Shown: positions 32,159 through 40,187, counted from the stretch's first letter. The stretch: 48,965 nucleotides of DNA from an uncultured Oscillospiraceae bacterium (GCA_910579125.1 CAJTTH010000023.1:1-48965), one strand, 5' to 3'. A program made the numbers and translations. Notes: generated from the sequence alone by a model not told the origin.

Positions 32159-32902
32159 TTATCCTCCGTTAAACCGCCTTTCAAATTCCGTGTAGTTTCT
32201 GTTCTGCCCGGGGATCGCGAATACCGCGAGCCTGAGCGTGCTTTTCTCCAGACGCGCTCCGAACAGCTCCGCAACCTCGGCGGGGTCCTGCCCGAACACT
32301 CCGCAGCCCCACGCGCCTAAAACGGCGGTATCGTATCCCTGTTCCTCGGCAATGCTTATCACGAAATCTATTCGGCTCGCCAGCGCCGCCCTGTTTTCGG
32401 CACGGGTAACGCCCTTTAACTTCGCAGAGCCGTAATTCGGAGCAGCACAGGTTATCACTCCGCACTCCGCAGACGCTCCTGCGCGCTCAAAAACTATCCC
32501 CGGGGAATAGATCGCCCTGTCCGTATAAAGCGACATGTTAAGGCTTTTTTCGTTCTCGGCGTAAAAAGCCTCAAAGCGGCACAGCACGTTATAAAGCGTG
32601 GAATCATGACATATAGCCTCCTCCTGCGCCCACGCGCCCGTGACAAACCCGCCGCCTGCGTGTCTGTATGAAGCGAAATTCAGCAAAACCGCTCGGGGAT
32701 ATTTCAGCACCGCCGCTGTGGAATCAACGTTTATTACAACGCACTCCGCGCCGCTTCCGTTCGCACCGCCCGCAGGATGTTTGCCGCTGCCGCCGTAGAA
32801 AACGCTGTTCTCGATCGAATACCTTATCTTTTCGCCGAAACGCTTGTCCATTTCCGCAATATGTGCTTCTGCACGTGTTATGTTATCGTCTCTTTTTGAC
32901 AT
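32159..32902 (-). CDS. Microbial-type poly(ADP-ribose) glycohydrolase (TIGR02452 family)
   Basis: A 247-aa macro-like hydrolase. It has the PARG signature GGGFVTGAWAQEE (83-95): a GGG loop, then two catalytic Glu (94, 95). It also has VLLNFASYRHAGGG and C-terminal VLGAWGCGVFGQDP, which forms the ADP-ribose phosphate site. Family members remove ADP-ribose from proteins or nucleic acids. No ADP-ribosyltransferase gene is in the window. Its place in a thiamine-controlled gene run is unexpected. Confidence 0.88.
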   Translation of the reverse strand: MSKRDDNITRAEAHIAEMDKRFGEKIRYSIENSVFYGGSGKHPAGGANGSGAECVVINVDSTAAVLKYPRAVLLNFASYRHAGGGFVTGAWAQEEAICHDSTLYNVLCRFEAFYAENEKSLNMSLYTDRAIYSPGIVFERAGASAECGVITCAAPNYGSAKLKGVTRAENRAALASRIDFVISIAEEQGYDTAVLGAWGCGVFGQDPAEVAELFGARLEKSTLRLAVFAIPGQNRNYTEFERRFNGG

Positions 32903-32915
32903 TTAAGCTCCCCCT

Positions 32916-33359
32916 TCATTCAACAGTCTGTCCGCTCGGAAGTTCCATTTTGACGTGAACCACGCCCTCCTCGAGAAATTCCCCCGAGGTTGTGACAAAA
33001 CCGAGTTTTCGGTAAAATTCCTCGGCATGCTTTTGCGCGTCCATTACGACCGCGCGCGAACCGAATTTTTCACGCGCCGCTTCAACGCTCCGCGCCATAA
33101 GCAGCTTGCCGTGTCCCTGTCCGCGCGTTATGGTAAGCACTCTGCCGACGCGTATTTTCCCTTTGTCGGGAAAGGCGCGCAGATAAGCCGTCACGCGCCC
33201 GTTTTCCTCGAAAAAGCAGTGCAGGCTGTCATAGTCGACGTCGTCCTCGTCGAGACAGCGTATTCCCTGTTCAAGCTGAAACACCCTCGAACGCGCTTTC
33301 AGTATTTCGTATATTTCGGCGGCAGTCAGCTCATGAAAGAGCTTCGCGGCAAACGTCAT
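32916..33359 (-). CDS. ElaA-like GNAT acetyltransferase
   Basis: A 147-aa protein resembling ElaA. It starts with KLFHELTAAEIYEILKARSR and VFQLEQGIRC, followed by DDVDYDSLHCFFEENGRVTAYLRA. The acetyl-CoA-binding loop is TRGQGHGKLLM, then AQKHAEEFYRKLGFVTTSGEFLEEGVVHVKM. The true substrate of ElaA is not established. It starts 10 bp after the upstream gene of the same run. Confidence 0.88.
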   Translation of the reverse strand: MTFAAKLFHELTAAEIYEILKARSRVFQLEQGIRCLDEDDVDYDSLHCFFEENGRVTAYLRAFPDKGKIRVGRVLTITRGQGHGKLLMARSVEAAREKFGSRAVVMDAQKHAEEFYRKLGFVTTSGEFLEEGVVHVKMELPSGQTVE

Positions 33360-33369
33360 ATTTCCTCCC

Positions 33370-33909
33370 TCAAATGCTCTCCAAAGCGGTCTTGAACCCG
33401 TTCAAATCGGGAAACTGCTTGACGAGCTTCTGCATATTCCGCAGCAGAACGGTGTACCAATCGTCCTTGGTGCGGACATAGTATTGAGTGATCCTGTCAA
33501 GCAGCGCAAGGCAGTCCTGCCGTCTGTACTGCGACTGCGAGATAAGCGCTATTGAATAAGAAAAACCGATAGTGTCAAAGCCGTACTTGAACGCGGGGTC
33601 CGGATAATAGCCGTCGCAAGCCTTGATCAGCACGTCGATAAGCGCGGTCTCGCCGAGCCATTTCTCCATGCGCTTGTACTCGGCGGGAGATACGGGCGCG
33701 TGTGAGAACTTCGTCAATTCCTTGCAGAATTTCCACGCCGTAAGCTTGACGTCGTCGGTCATCTCGGCCGCGAAAATACGCTGTGTCATTTCCTTGTGCA
33801 TAGCGGCGTGATCCGCGTCGTTTATTTGATTATGGATAGGGTCTGCCTTGAACGATTTCAAGTATTCCCGTATTTCCTCCAATGTCGGTACTTTAACTGC
33901 TTTTGCCAT
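33370..33909 (-). CDS. Hypothetical protein, 179 aa
   Basis: A soluble, mostly helical protein. Opening MAKAVKVPTLEEIREYLKSF, a middle KLTAWKFCKELTKFSHAPVS, and a C-terminus RRQDCLALLDRITQYYVRT then KDDWYTVLLRNMQKLVKQF. No signal, TM or catalytic motif that I can recognise. It is co-oriented and closely spaced in the thiamine run (25 bp after phzF-like, 10 bp before elaA-like). Confidence 0.7.
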   Translation of the reverse strand: MAKAVKVPTLEEIREYLKSFKADPIHNQINDADHAAMHKEMTQRIFAAEMTDDVKLTAWKFCKELTKFSHAPVSPAEYKRMEKWLGETALIDVLIKACDGYYPDPAFKYGFDTIGFSYSIALISQSQYRRQDCLALLDRITQYYVRTKDDWYTVLLRNMQKLVKQFPDLNGFKTALESI

Positions 33910-33934
33910 TTTTAAGTCCTCCGTTTGATCGTTT

Positions 33935-34711
33935 TTATTTTCCGAGAATTTCGGAAACGCCGAACAGAACCGCCTTACCCGATATCTTAACGCGTCCGCC
34001 GCAGACCTCCGCGTACAGTACGCCCGTCCGCTCCGAAGCCTGAAACGCGGTTATCGTGTTTTTCCCAAGCCGTTTCGCCCAATACGGCGCTATCATACAG
34101 TGAGTTGAACCCGTAACGGGGTCTTCGGGTATACTGAGCTCGGGCGCGAATACTCTCGAAACGCAGTCATACTTTGTTCCCTTTGCGGTCACGGCGATAC
34201 AAACCCCGTCAAGCCCGCTCATTGCCTCCATATCGGGCTTTAACCCGAAAATATCATTCTCGGAGTTAAGGATCATAAGCAGATCTCTGTCAATAAAGGC
34301 GGCTGCGGGTCTTACTCCAAGCGCTTTTTCCATGGTATCCGTGACCTCGACGGGATTGAGGTTGTAACGCGGAAAATCCATAACGAACAAACCGTTGTTT
34401 ACCTCGACGCTCATATCTCCCGAAAGGGTGTGATACTTTATCGTTTTGCAGTTCGGCTCAATAAAATTCGCGATAACGAACGAAGCGCCGAGCGTAGCGT
34501 GACCGCAAAAGTCGATCTCGTTTTTCGGAGTGAACCACCTCAGCCGATAACCGTCTCCCGCCTTGACCGCGAACGCCGTTTCGGAGAGATTATTCTCCCG
34601 CGCTATATTCCGCATAAGCTCGTCGCTTATCCATTCGTCCATAACGCACACCGCCGCGGGATTGCCCTTAAAGAGTTCGTCTGTGAACGCGTCTGCTATG
34701 TATTGCTTCAT
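33935..34711 (-). CDS. PhzF-family isomerase/epimerase
   Basis: A 258-aa protein of the PhzF/diaminopimelate-epimerase-like fold: KQYIADAFTDELFKGNPAAV, the catalytic-Glu segment NNLSETAF, then CGHATLGASFV and EDPVTGSTHCMIAPYW. True PhzF works in phenazine synthesis, but this subfamily is broad and most members have unknown substrates. There are no other phenazine genes. SD AGGAGAAAA. Confidence 0.9.
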   Translation of the reverse strand: MKQYIADAFTDELFKGNPAAVCVMDEWISDELMRNIARENNLSETAFAVKAGDGYRLRWFTPKNEIDFCGHATLGASFVIANFIEPNCKTIKYHTLSGDMSVEVNNGLFVMDFPRYNLNPVEVTDTMEKALGVRPAAAFIDRDLLMILNSENDIFGLKPDMEAMSGLDGVCIAVTAKGTKYDCVSRVFAPELSIPEDPVTGSTHCMIAPYWAKRLGKNTITAFQASERTGVLYAEVCGGRVKISGKAVLFGVSEILGK

Positions 34712-34732
34712 TTTTCTCCTTTATCGGTAAAA

Positions 34733-34942
34733 TTATTTATGCTCCCGCATATATTCTGCTTTCACAATATCAATGGTCTTGCCGCCGATGCCGAAATTCT
34801 TGTCCGGCAACTCCTTGATAGTCACCGCAAAAAACTCCTGCGGAACTTTCATTATCTCGGAGGAAACCTCCGTCAGCCGCTTTATCAGCTGCTCCTTTTG
34901 CTCGTCCGAGAGTGCCCCGCTCTCAACTGTAATATACGGCAT
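34733..34942 (-). CDS. 4-oxalocrotonate tautomerase-family protein
   Basis: A 69-aa enzyme of the tautomerase superfamily with the catalytic Pro directly after the initiator Met (MPYITVESGALSDEQKEQLI). The rest (KRLTEVSSEIMKVPQEFFAV, then IKELPDKNFGIGGKT) fits the DmpI-like group. The physiological substrate is unknown. SD AAAGGAG lies in the tail of the upstream GNAT relic. Confidence 0.85.
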   Translation of the reverse strand: MPYITVESGALSDEQKEQLIKRLTEVSSEIMKVPQEFFAVTIKELPDKNFGIGGKTIDIVKAEYMREHK

Positions 34943-34943
34943 T

Positions 34944-35234
34944 TCATGCTCCTTTCAGTTCGACAGCCATTATAAACTCCTGTTCGTTTTAGCCGACGAC
35001 CTCAAATCCGATCTTTTTGTACATCTTTACGGCATGGTTCTCTTTCTGCACCGCCGGCGACGCGCGTTTATAACCTTTATTCGCGAGCGGCTCAAGCATT
35101 TTCCGCATAGGCTCCGTGCCCTGTCCTCGGTATTCCTCGTAAAGCGATATCGCAAACGACGGCTTTCCGCGCCCTTAGAAATAAATATCGTCTCATAAAG
35201 CAGCGGATATTCCTCGGCGGAGTGATCCGCGCTT
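34944..35234 (-). pseudogene. GNAT acetyltransferase relic
   Basis: Minus-strand reading shows ADHSAEEYPLLYETIFISKG, a one-base loss (GCGGAAAGCCG), then PSFAISLYEEYRGQGTEPMR and KENHAVKMYKKIGFEVVG. An in-frame TAA (34989-34991) comes next, followed by NEQEFIMAVELKGA. That is the C-terminal two thirds of a GNAT (RGxGxG-like loop, KMYKKIGFE) with a frameshift, an internal stop and no N-terminus. It separates thiD from the rest of the run. Confidence 0.75.
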
Positions 35235-35241
35235 TACCTTA

Positions 35242-36033
35242 CTACCATAATTTGTAAAAATGGTGCACGGGGCTGTGTCCTTTGCCGACCGTATAGGAAT
35301 TTTCGATAGCCTCGGTAACGTACTCCTTTGCAAGCCGAACGGCGTTTTTAAGGTCGTTCCCGAGCGCCAGATTTGCGGCTATCGCCGAGGACAGCGTGCA
35401 GCCTGTTCCGTGCGTGTTCGGCGAATTTACGCGCTTTGCGGAAAATTTAACGTATTCCTTGCCGTCGAACAGCATATCCGTCGAGTTTTCCCCGTCAATA
35501 TCACCACCCTTGACAAGCACGGCTTTTGCGCCGTATTCGCAAAGGATCCGCGTCGATTCCTCCATGTCGGGAACGCCGTCGATATAACCGCCGAGGAACG
35601 TTTCCGTTTCTACGATATTCGGCGTTATCAAATCGGCAAGCGGGAACAGATGCTCAATAAACGCCCCCGCAACGTTGTTTTCGCTGAGCGCGTCACCGCT
35701 TGTGGCAATCATCACGGGGTCGCAGACGATAAACTTCGGCTTGTATTTTTGCAGCTTCGCAGCGACCGCGCGTATTATCTCCGCTGTAGGGAGCATACCG
35801 AGCTTTACGCTGTCGATCTCGATATCCTCAAACACCGCATCGATCTGCGCTTCGATCTCCTCCACGGGAACGTTATGCACCGAGATAACACGGCTCGTGT
35901 TCTCCGCGACCACCGAGGTAATAACGCTCGCGCCATAGCAGCCGAACGCCGAAAAGGTCTTTAAGTCCGCCTGTATCCCCGCGCCGCCCGAGCAGTCCGA
36001 GCCCGCGATCGTAAGGCACTTTTTAACGCTCAT
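35242..36033 (-). CDS. thiD: Hydroxymethylpyrimidine/phosphomethylpyrimidine kinase
   Basis: A 263-aa ribokinase-fold enzyme phosphorylating HMP to HMP-PP. It shows CLTIAGSDCSGGAGIQADLK, FGCYGASVITSVVAENT, KLGML, VCDPVMIATSG, DLITPNIVETETFLG and the anion hole NTHGTGCTLSSAIAA. SD AAGGAG. It is first gene behind the TPP riboswitch, so it is repressed by thiamine pyrophosphate. Confidence 0.96.
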   Translation of the reverse strand: MSVKKCLTIAGSDCSGGAGIQADLKTFSAFGCYGASVITSVVAENTSRVISVHNVPVEEIEAQIDAVFEDIEIDSVKLGMLPTAEIIRAVAAKLQKYKPKFIVCDPVMIATSGDALSENNVAGAFIEHLFPLADLITPNIVETETFLGGYIDGVPDMEESTRILCEYGAKAVLVKGGDIDGENSTDMLFDGKEYVKFSAKRVNSPNTHGTGCTLSSAIAANLALGNDLKNAVRLAKEYVTEAIENSYTVGKGHSPVHHFYKLW

Positions 36034-36056
36034 AAAAACACTCCTTAAAATAAGAA

Positions 36057-36077
36057 CGCCCCTCGCAGCGAGGGGCG
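36057..36077 (-). terminator. Terminator of the TPP riboswitch expression platform
   Basis: 10-bp GC-rich stem CGCCCCTCGC / GCGAGGGGCG followed on the minus strand by TTCTTATTTT, between the aptamer and the thiD SD. Confidence 0.8.
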
Positions 36078-36090
36078 AAAAATTTCATTT

Positions 36091-36171
36091 CCGCTTTCCC
36101 TACGACGGTATTGACCGACAGGTTCAAAGGGTTGGACAGCGTCCTCTCAACTCCTATAGAGTACCCCCAGC
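36091..36171 (-). ncRNA. TPP riboswitch (thi box)
   Basis: On the minus strand it reads GCTGGGGGTACTC..., TTGAGAGGA, AACCCTTTGAACCTGTCGG, and TACCGTCGTAGGGAAAGCGG. These are the conserved P2/P3 strand, the GAGA bulge, the ACCCTTTGAACCTG core and the closing CGTAGGGAA of thi boxes. It sits 58 bp upstream of thiD with a terminator between, which implies transcriptional attenuation by TPP. Confidence 0.95.
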
Positions 36172-36346
36172 AATATATATTTTACCACTTTTTTTTGTGA
36201 ATGTCAAGAGATTATTGATATAAACTTATAATTAAACGCCGCACTTGGCTTATTGTTTTCTCTGTTGTCACCTGTGGCTTCGTTTATTTTGATTTTTGTG
36301 TTGACGCACAAGGTGCGGGAAGAAAAATATTTTCACAGAAAATCCC
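36172..36346. other. Divergent region between the thi box and the SGNH gene promoter
   Basis: AT-rich. It should contain the thi operon promoter on the minus strand (TTGACA at 36204-36209), but I cannot place a clear -10. No gene seen. Confidence 0.4.
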
Positions 36347-36375
36347 TTGACAAACAATAAAAAAAGTGTCATAAT
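36347..36375 (+). promoter_or_regulatory. Promoter of the SGNH lipoprotein gene
   Basis: -35 TTGACA (36347-36352), 17-bp spacer, -10 CATAAT (36370-36375). It lies upstream of the MITE-like element, 225 bp from the start codon. Confidence 0.65.
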
Positions 36376-36390
36376 ATTATTGGTTTTCCA

Positions 36391-36570
36391 TTAAGGCAAC
36401 ACCGCACAAAGACCGCCTTACGGCTTTGCACGCATCTTGCTTGCATATTTTCCGTCATCTTGCACAAAGCTCGCTTGCAAGGCGTCAGCCTTGCGGCACT
36501 CGCTTTGTACAATCTGACGAAAAATCTGACTGCGCAATCTGCGCACAATCTTTGTGCGGTATTGCCTTAA
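36391..36570. mobile_element. MITE-like element (180 bp) with 22-bp terminal inverted repeats
   Basis: Left end 36391-36412 and right end 36549-36570 are inverted copies differing at one base. Both begin TTAAGGCAA and run into CCGCACAAAG. A second inner pair of inverted arms (ATTTTCCGTCA..CAAAGC and GCTTTGTACAATCTGACGAA..) makes most of the element fold into a long imperfect hairpin. There is no coding potential. It lies between promoter and SD of the SGNH gene and so becomes part of its 5' leader. The transposase source is unknown. Confidence 0.75.
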
Positions 36571-36599
36571 CACAGTATAATTTAAAAGGAGAAATTTGT

Positions 36600-37958
36600 A
36601 TGAAGAAAATTTCCGCTATAGCGCTGTGTGCAGCGCTTATGTTTACTATGACCGCTTGCGGCGGCACGGGTAATTCCGGCGAGAGCTCCAAAGACAGTTC
36701 GGGAAGTCAGAGTACCGCTGATAACAGCACGAGCACAGACGGCGGCTCGGGAACTTCTTCCGACAGTAACAGCACTTCCGATAACCAAAGCGCCGAGGAC
36801 AGCTCGAGCACGCCCGAGATCGAGGAGGTTGCGTATACGCTCGGCGGCGAGCTTACTCCTACAATGATCGCCAATTCGCGTTACAACATCGGAAATCGGG
36901 TGCGTCTCGCAAATGTTATTAAAAAGCTGCAGGCGGGCGAGGACGTAACGGTCGCTTACCTCGGAGGCTCAATAACGCAGGGCACTTCCGCGGGCAACGA
37001 TCTGTGCTACGCGCGGCTTACCACAAACTGGCTTCAGGAGAAATTCCCCGACGCGAAGATCACATATGTAAACGCGGGTATAGGCGCTACGGGTTCGTAT
37101 ATAGGCGTTCACCGCGCGGATAACGATGTGCTTTCCAAGAACCCCGATCTCATCTTCATCGACTTCTCGGTAAACGACACCACCGAGCGCACCGAGATAA
37201 ACAAGGAAACCTACGCGAGCCTGTTGAGAAAGCTGTGGAACTATTCGACAAATCCCGCGATTGTTACTATCGCGATGACGCAGGATAACGGCACGAGCTT
37301 TATCGAGTACCATGGCGAGGTCGTAAAGAAGTTCGATATCCCGATGATCTCCTACAAGGAAGCGATCCTTGATATTATCGACAAGGGCTATATCAAGTGG
37401 ACGGATATTTCCGACGACAACATTCACCCGAATGTTCCCGGACACGCGCTGCTTACCGATCTTATAACCAATTATCTCCAGTCTGTCATTGACGATCTGG
37501 ACAATATATCGGGCGAGGAGAGCGATTTTGCTTCGGTTACCGATATCGGAAACACTTATGTTGACGCAAAGCTGCTTATGAGCGGAAGCGTCAAGCCGAC
37601 AAAGCTCGGAGTGTTTACAGCAACTACAACAAATTTCGGCAACTTCCAGAACCCTTGGCTCGTGAGATCGACCGACGGACAGTTCGGAGACGACGCGGGT
37701 ATCGAGTTCGAGTTTGAGGGAACAAACGTCGGTATCCTTTACGGCAAGCTCACCTCCAACAGCTGCCTTGCCGACGTTGCCATAGACGGCGAGGTCGTAA
37801 GCACCATTAACCCCGCGTTCCCGGGCGGCTGGGGCAATTACGTCGAGTTCGAGCAGATCGCCACGGGGCTTTCCGAGGGCAAGCATACCATAACGATCAC
37901 GCCGAAATCGCAGGACGGTCCCGCAATGTTCTACCTTTCCGCTATTGCTGTCAGCTGA
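36600..37958 (+). CDS. SGNH/GDSL-hydrolase lipoprotein
   Basis: A 452-aa lipoprotein. The start at 36600 (SD AAAGGAG) gives a signal peptide with lipobox TMTAC (Cys20). Residues 21-75 are a Ser/Asp/Gly-rich tether. The SGNH hydrolase domain (about 95-300) has block I YLGGSITQG with nucleophile Ser124, block II NAGIGATGS, block III FSVNDT and block V DDNIHPNVPGH with the Asp/His. A C-terminal beta-sandwich (about 325-452, FEGTNVGILYGK, GKHTITITPK) resembles a carbohydrate-binding module. The likely role is removal of acetyl or acyl groups from polysaccharide at the cell surface. Its leader carries a MITE-like element. Confidence 0.9.
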   Translation: MKKISAIALCAALMFTMTACGGTGNSGESSKDSSGSQSTADNSTSTDGGSGTSSDSNSTSDNQSAEDSSSTPEIEEVAYTLGGELTPTMIANSRYNIGNRVRLANVIKKLQAGEDVTVAYLGGSITQGTSAGNDLCYARLTTNWLQEKFPDAKITYVNAGIGATGSYIGVHRADNDVLSKNPDLIFIDFSVNDTTERTEINKETYASLLRKLWNYSTNPAIVTIAMTQDNGTSFIEYHGEVVKKFDIPMISYKEAILDIIDKGYIKWTDISDDNIHPNVPGHALLTDLITNYLQSVIDDLDNISGEESDFASVTDIGNTYVDAKLLMSGSVKPTKLGVFTATTTNFGNFQNPWLVRSTDGQFGDDAGIEFEFEGTNVGILYGKLTSNSCLADVAIDGEVVSTINPAFPGGWGNYVEFEQIATGLSEGKHTITITPKSQDGPAMFYLSAIAVS

Positions 37959-38076
37959 TTTTTTCAATAAACCATGCCGCTGTTAGTGTGGTGTCTTAAA
38001 CGGACATTGCAGCCTGACAGAAATTCGCCCCGAACTGTCGGGATACCGCTAACTGAGAATTAAGATTTATGTGTCT

Positions 38077-38110
38077 CCCGCAGGGTTTATGCCTTGCGGG
38101 ATTGGTTTTG
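38077..38110 (+). terminator. Probable terminator after the SGNH gene
   Basis: 9-bp stem CCCGCAGGG / CCTTGCGGG with one G-T pair (38077-38085, 38092-38100), followed by ATTGGTTTTGTT, about 120 bp past the stop codon. Confidence 0.6.
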
Positions 38111-38362
38111 TTATGAGGATTTTCCGAGTTCTGCCGCCGTGAATGCCCTGTCGCATTCAAAGGTGTAATGGATTACAATCGTATTCCCACAGGTGCGCGA
38201 GTACTTTTCAGGCTTCTCGAATACCTCTATTCTGCGTATGAATACTCGGAACAGCTCGGCGGTAAGCTTATTACGAAGCTCAGATTGTTCCGACTCATAG
38301 CCCGCCGCAAGGCTGTCATAGCGTTCGGAAGTTATTCTGCCGACCACTCTGTCCTCATACAA
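38111..38362 (-). pseudogene. Large serine recombinase C-terminal relic
   Basis: The minus strand encodes LYEDRVVGRITSERYDSLAA, then GYESEQSELRNKL, then TAELFRVFIRRIEVFEKPEK and NTIVIHYTFE. These are two pieces of the C-terminal region of resolvase-type large serine recombinases (zinc/coiled-coil region and the DUF4368-like end), with the segment between them deleted. It is joined in frame to a tail-protein fragment upstream, so no functional recombinase is possible. Confidence 0.65.
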
Positions 38363-38365
38363 GCA

Positions 38366-38593
38366 CTCCCCCGCCAACACCTGACCGTTCATCGTTATGT
38401 TGCGGCCTCCGTATTCTGCAAAATAATTCAAGTGGTCGTTTTCCAACTTGTCGCTTGTCGTTGACGTGATAGCACTCGGCACGACTGATGCAAGCTGCTT
38501 GAATTTCCACGTTTCGCTGCCCGCAGGATATGCGAGGCACTTTGCAACCGCCGCAACGTGCATATAAAGGTTTGACAGCGGCACGTCCTCCGC
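38366..38593 (-). pseudogene. Phage tail-sheath-like (DUF3383-type) relic
   Basis: Frame: AEDVPLSNLYMHVAAVAKCL, AYPAGSETWKFKQLASVVPS, ITSTTSDKLENDHLNYFAEY, GGRNITMNGQVLAGE. The pattern W-K-x-K-x-L-x-x-V-x-P-xx-(I/L)-T-x-T, then NY(Y/F).EY.G....xG(K/Q)(V/M)..GE is that of DUF3383/tail-sheath-like proteins in phages of Clostridia. Only about 75 residues remain. The assignment rests on pattern memory. Confidence 0.5.
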
Positions 38594-38630
38594 TTTCTGC
38601 GTTTCCCTGGCCTTGCCATACCAACCCGCC

Positions 38631-38978
38631 GAGCGGTAATATATAGTCCTCGCCGGGGTTCGCCCGCCTGCCTGTTTTCGTGTCAACTACGGGCGAATCA
38701 CTGTATTTGAACCGCTTACCGTTCAAGTGTCGGTGACTTTCACGGACGCGCCCATCACCTACGGTGCGCCACACATACTCGGTCACGCCCGCATCCGCCT
38801 GTTGCTGCTGTGTAATTTGTGCATTCAGCTTTGTCATCTGATCGCGGGCAATAAAGCGGGCGCGGCTCTTTGATACTGTATCTGTTTGGCAATATCAACG
38901 GTTGACGTGCCCGCATACTGACCGCCGGAAACAATGTTATACAGTCGTTTAAACGGTTCACCGGTGATTGATGTAATT
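38631..38978 (-). pseudogene. Phage head-morphogenesis (SPP1 gp7/Mu F-like) relic, cut by IS630
   Basis: Reading the minus strand from the insertion site: TSITGEPFKRLYNIVSGGQ, STVDIAKQIQYQ, a frameshift near 38868, SRARFIARDQMTKLNAQITQ, ADAGVTEYVWRTVGDGRVRE, SHRHLNGKRF, DTKTGRRANPGEDY. The W.T..D.RVR..H..LNG and NPGEDY blocks are those of SPP1 gp7-type minor head proteins. The usual CRC end after EDY is lost by a further shift. Confidence 0.7.
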
Positions 38979-38979
38979 A

Positions 38980-39988
38980 TAGCAATCCAACAAAATATTG
39001 CAATACAAGCAATAAAGTGATATAATAGAGAAAGGGGGCTGAAAAATGTTACATAATGAGGCAAGAAAGTTATTGGCACAGGCGTATGAAAAGACACACA
39101 AAGCAAAAGAGGTGGCAGAATGTTTGTCAGTAGATGTGAGTACCGTTTATCGTATAGTTAAAAGGAAAAAGGAAACGGGTATAACAGATGTCAGGACAAG
39201 CATCCGAGGGCGCAAGTCTGTATTGACGGAATCGGATAAAAAACGGATAGACAGAATTGTTCAAAGACAGCAGGATATCACAATAGATGAAATAATCCGT
39301 AAATTAAAGGTGCATGCCTGTAATGAAACCGTACGAAAAGCAGTACTGAAGCTCGGCTATGTCAGGAAGAAAAAGTCGCTGCACGCATCAGAACAGGAGC
39401 GCTCCCGATGTGAAAGAGAAAAGAAGTAATTGGAAAAATGTCATATCGAAATTCGAGATAAAAGATTTGGTTTTTCTTGATGAAAGCGGCGTAAATACAA
39501 ATATGACCCGGCTATACGCACGTGCTGTCGGGGGTAAGCGAGTGGTAGATTCTGTGCCTTTGAATACTCCGGCTAATACAACGATTTTATCTTCTGTACG
39601 CCTAAGTGGAGAAACGGTTTATAAAACATATAAAAGCGGTACAACCGCGGATAAGTTCAAAGAATATCTTGAAAACAAACTGCTTCCGACTCTTGACAAA
39701 AATTCTGTAATTGTTATGGACAATATGCGTTCTCATCATGCCAAAACGGTTACGGAATTTCTTAACAGGTCCGGCGTTAAATATTTGTATCTTCCGCCTT
39801 ACAGCCCTGATTTTAATCCAATTGAAAAGCTTTGGTCAAAAATTAAGGCTCATCTGCGTAAATCAAAAAGTCGTTCGGAAATCGGCTTAGCTCGCGCTGT
39901 TGCTAATGCGTTTCGTTCGATTCAAATTTCTGATTGCGCCCGTTGGTTTTCTTCCTGCGGCTATTTGCATTAATTTATGGAATTGCTA
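38980..39988 (+). mobile_element. IS630-family insertion sequence
   Basis: About 1.0 kb bounded by TA dinucleotides (38978-38979 and 39989-39990), the classic IS630/Tc1 target duplication. The ends are inverted copies: left TATAGCAATCCA, right TGGAATTGCTATA. The interior holds a promoter-like stretch and the transposase frames. Confidence 0.85.
39046..39973 (+). CDS. IS630-family transposase, in two frames
   Basis: The first frame (39046-39429) holds the HTH region: KAKEVAECLSVDVSTVYRIV and a second HTH around VHACNETVRKAVLKLGY. The second frame (39359-39973) holds the DDE catalytic domain: FLDESGVNT, VIVMDNMRSHHAK and the PPYSPDFNPIEKLWSKIKAHL block with the terminal Glu. The two join by a +1 shift near 39403 (GAG CGC T CCC GAT gives the family-typical ER-PDV). 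Programmed frameshifting is known in IS630 relatives; a disabling insertion is equally possible. SD AAGGGGG lies before ATG 39046. Confidence 0.85.
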
Positions 39989-40159
39989 TAATTGAAATTT
40001 ATAATTGTCCTCATAGAGATCAATTGACACAACAGTCCTCTTGCCCTGACGAAACTTCACGCAAGGCCGTCCACAATTCATTAACGCAACTTCTTCAAGC
40101 CGATACTTACCGCGCATAAACTTTACGATTTCCAATTCTGCTTTTTCAAGTTCTTTCAT
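39986..40159 (-). pseudogene. Small gene truncated by IS630 (57 aa left)
   Basis: ATG 40159 has SD GGGAGG and encodes MKELEKAELEIVKFMRGKYR, GRPCVKFRQGKRTVVSIDL and YEDNYKFQL. The stop codon is supplied by the IS end (39986-39988). If the IS and one TA copy are removed, the frame runs on without interruption into ITSITGEPFKRLYNIV of the phage relic. The intact form resembles small proteins of conjugative or phage elements; the family name is uncertain. Confidence 0.6.
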
Positions 40160-40187
40160 TGTAAACCTCCCGATATTGTTTTTAAGG

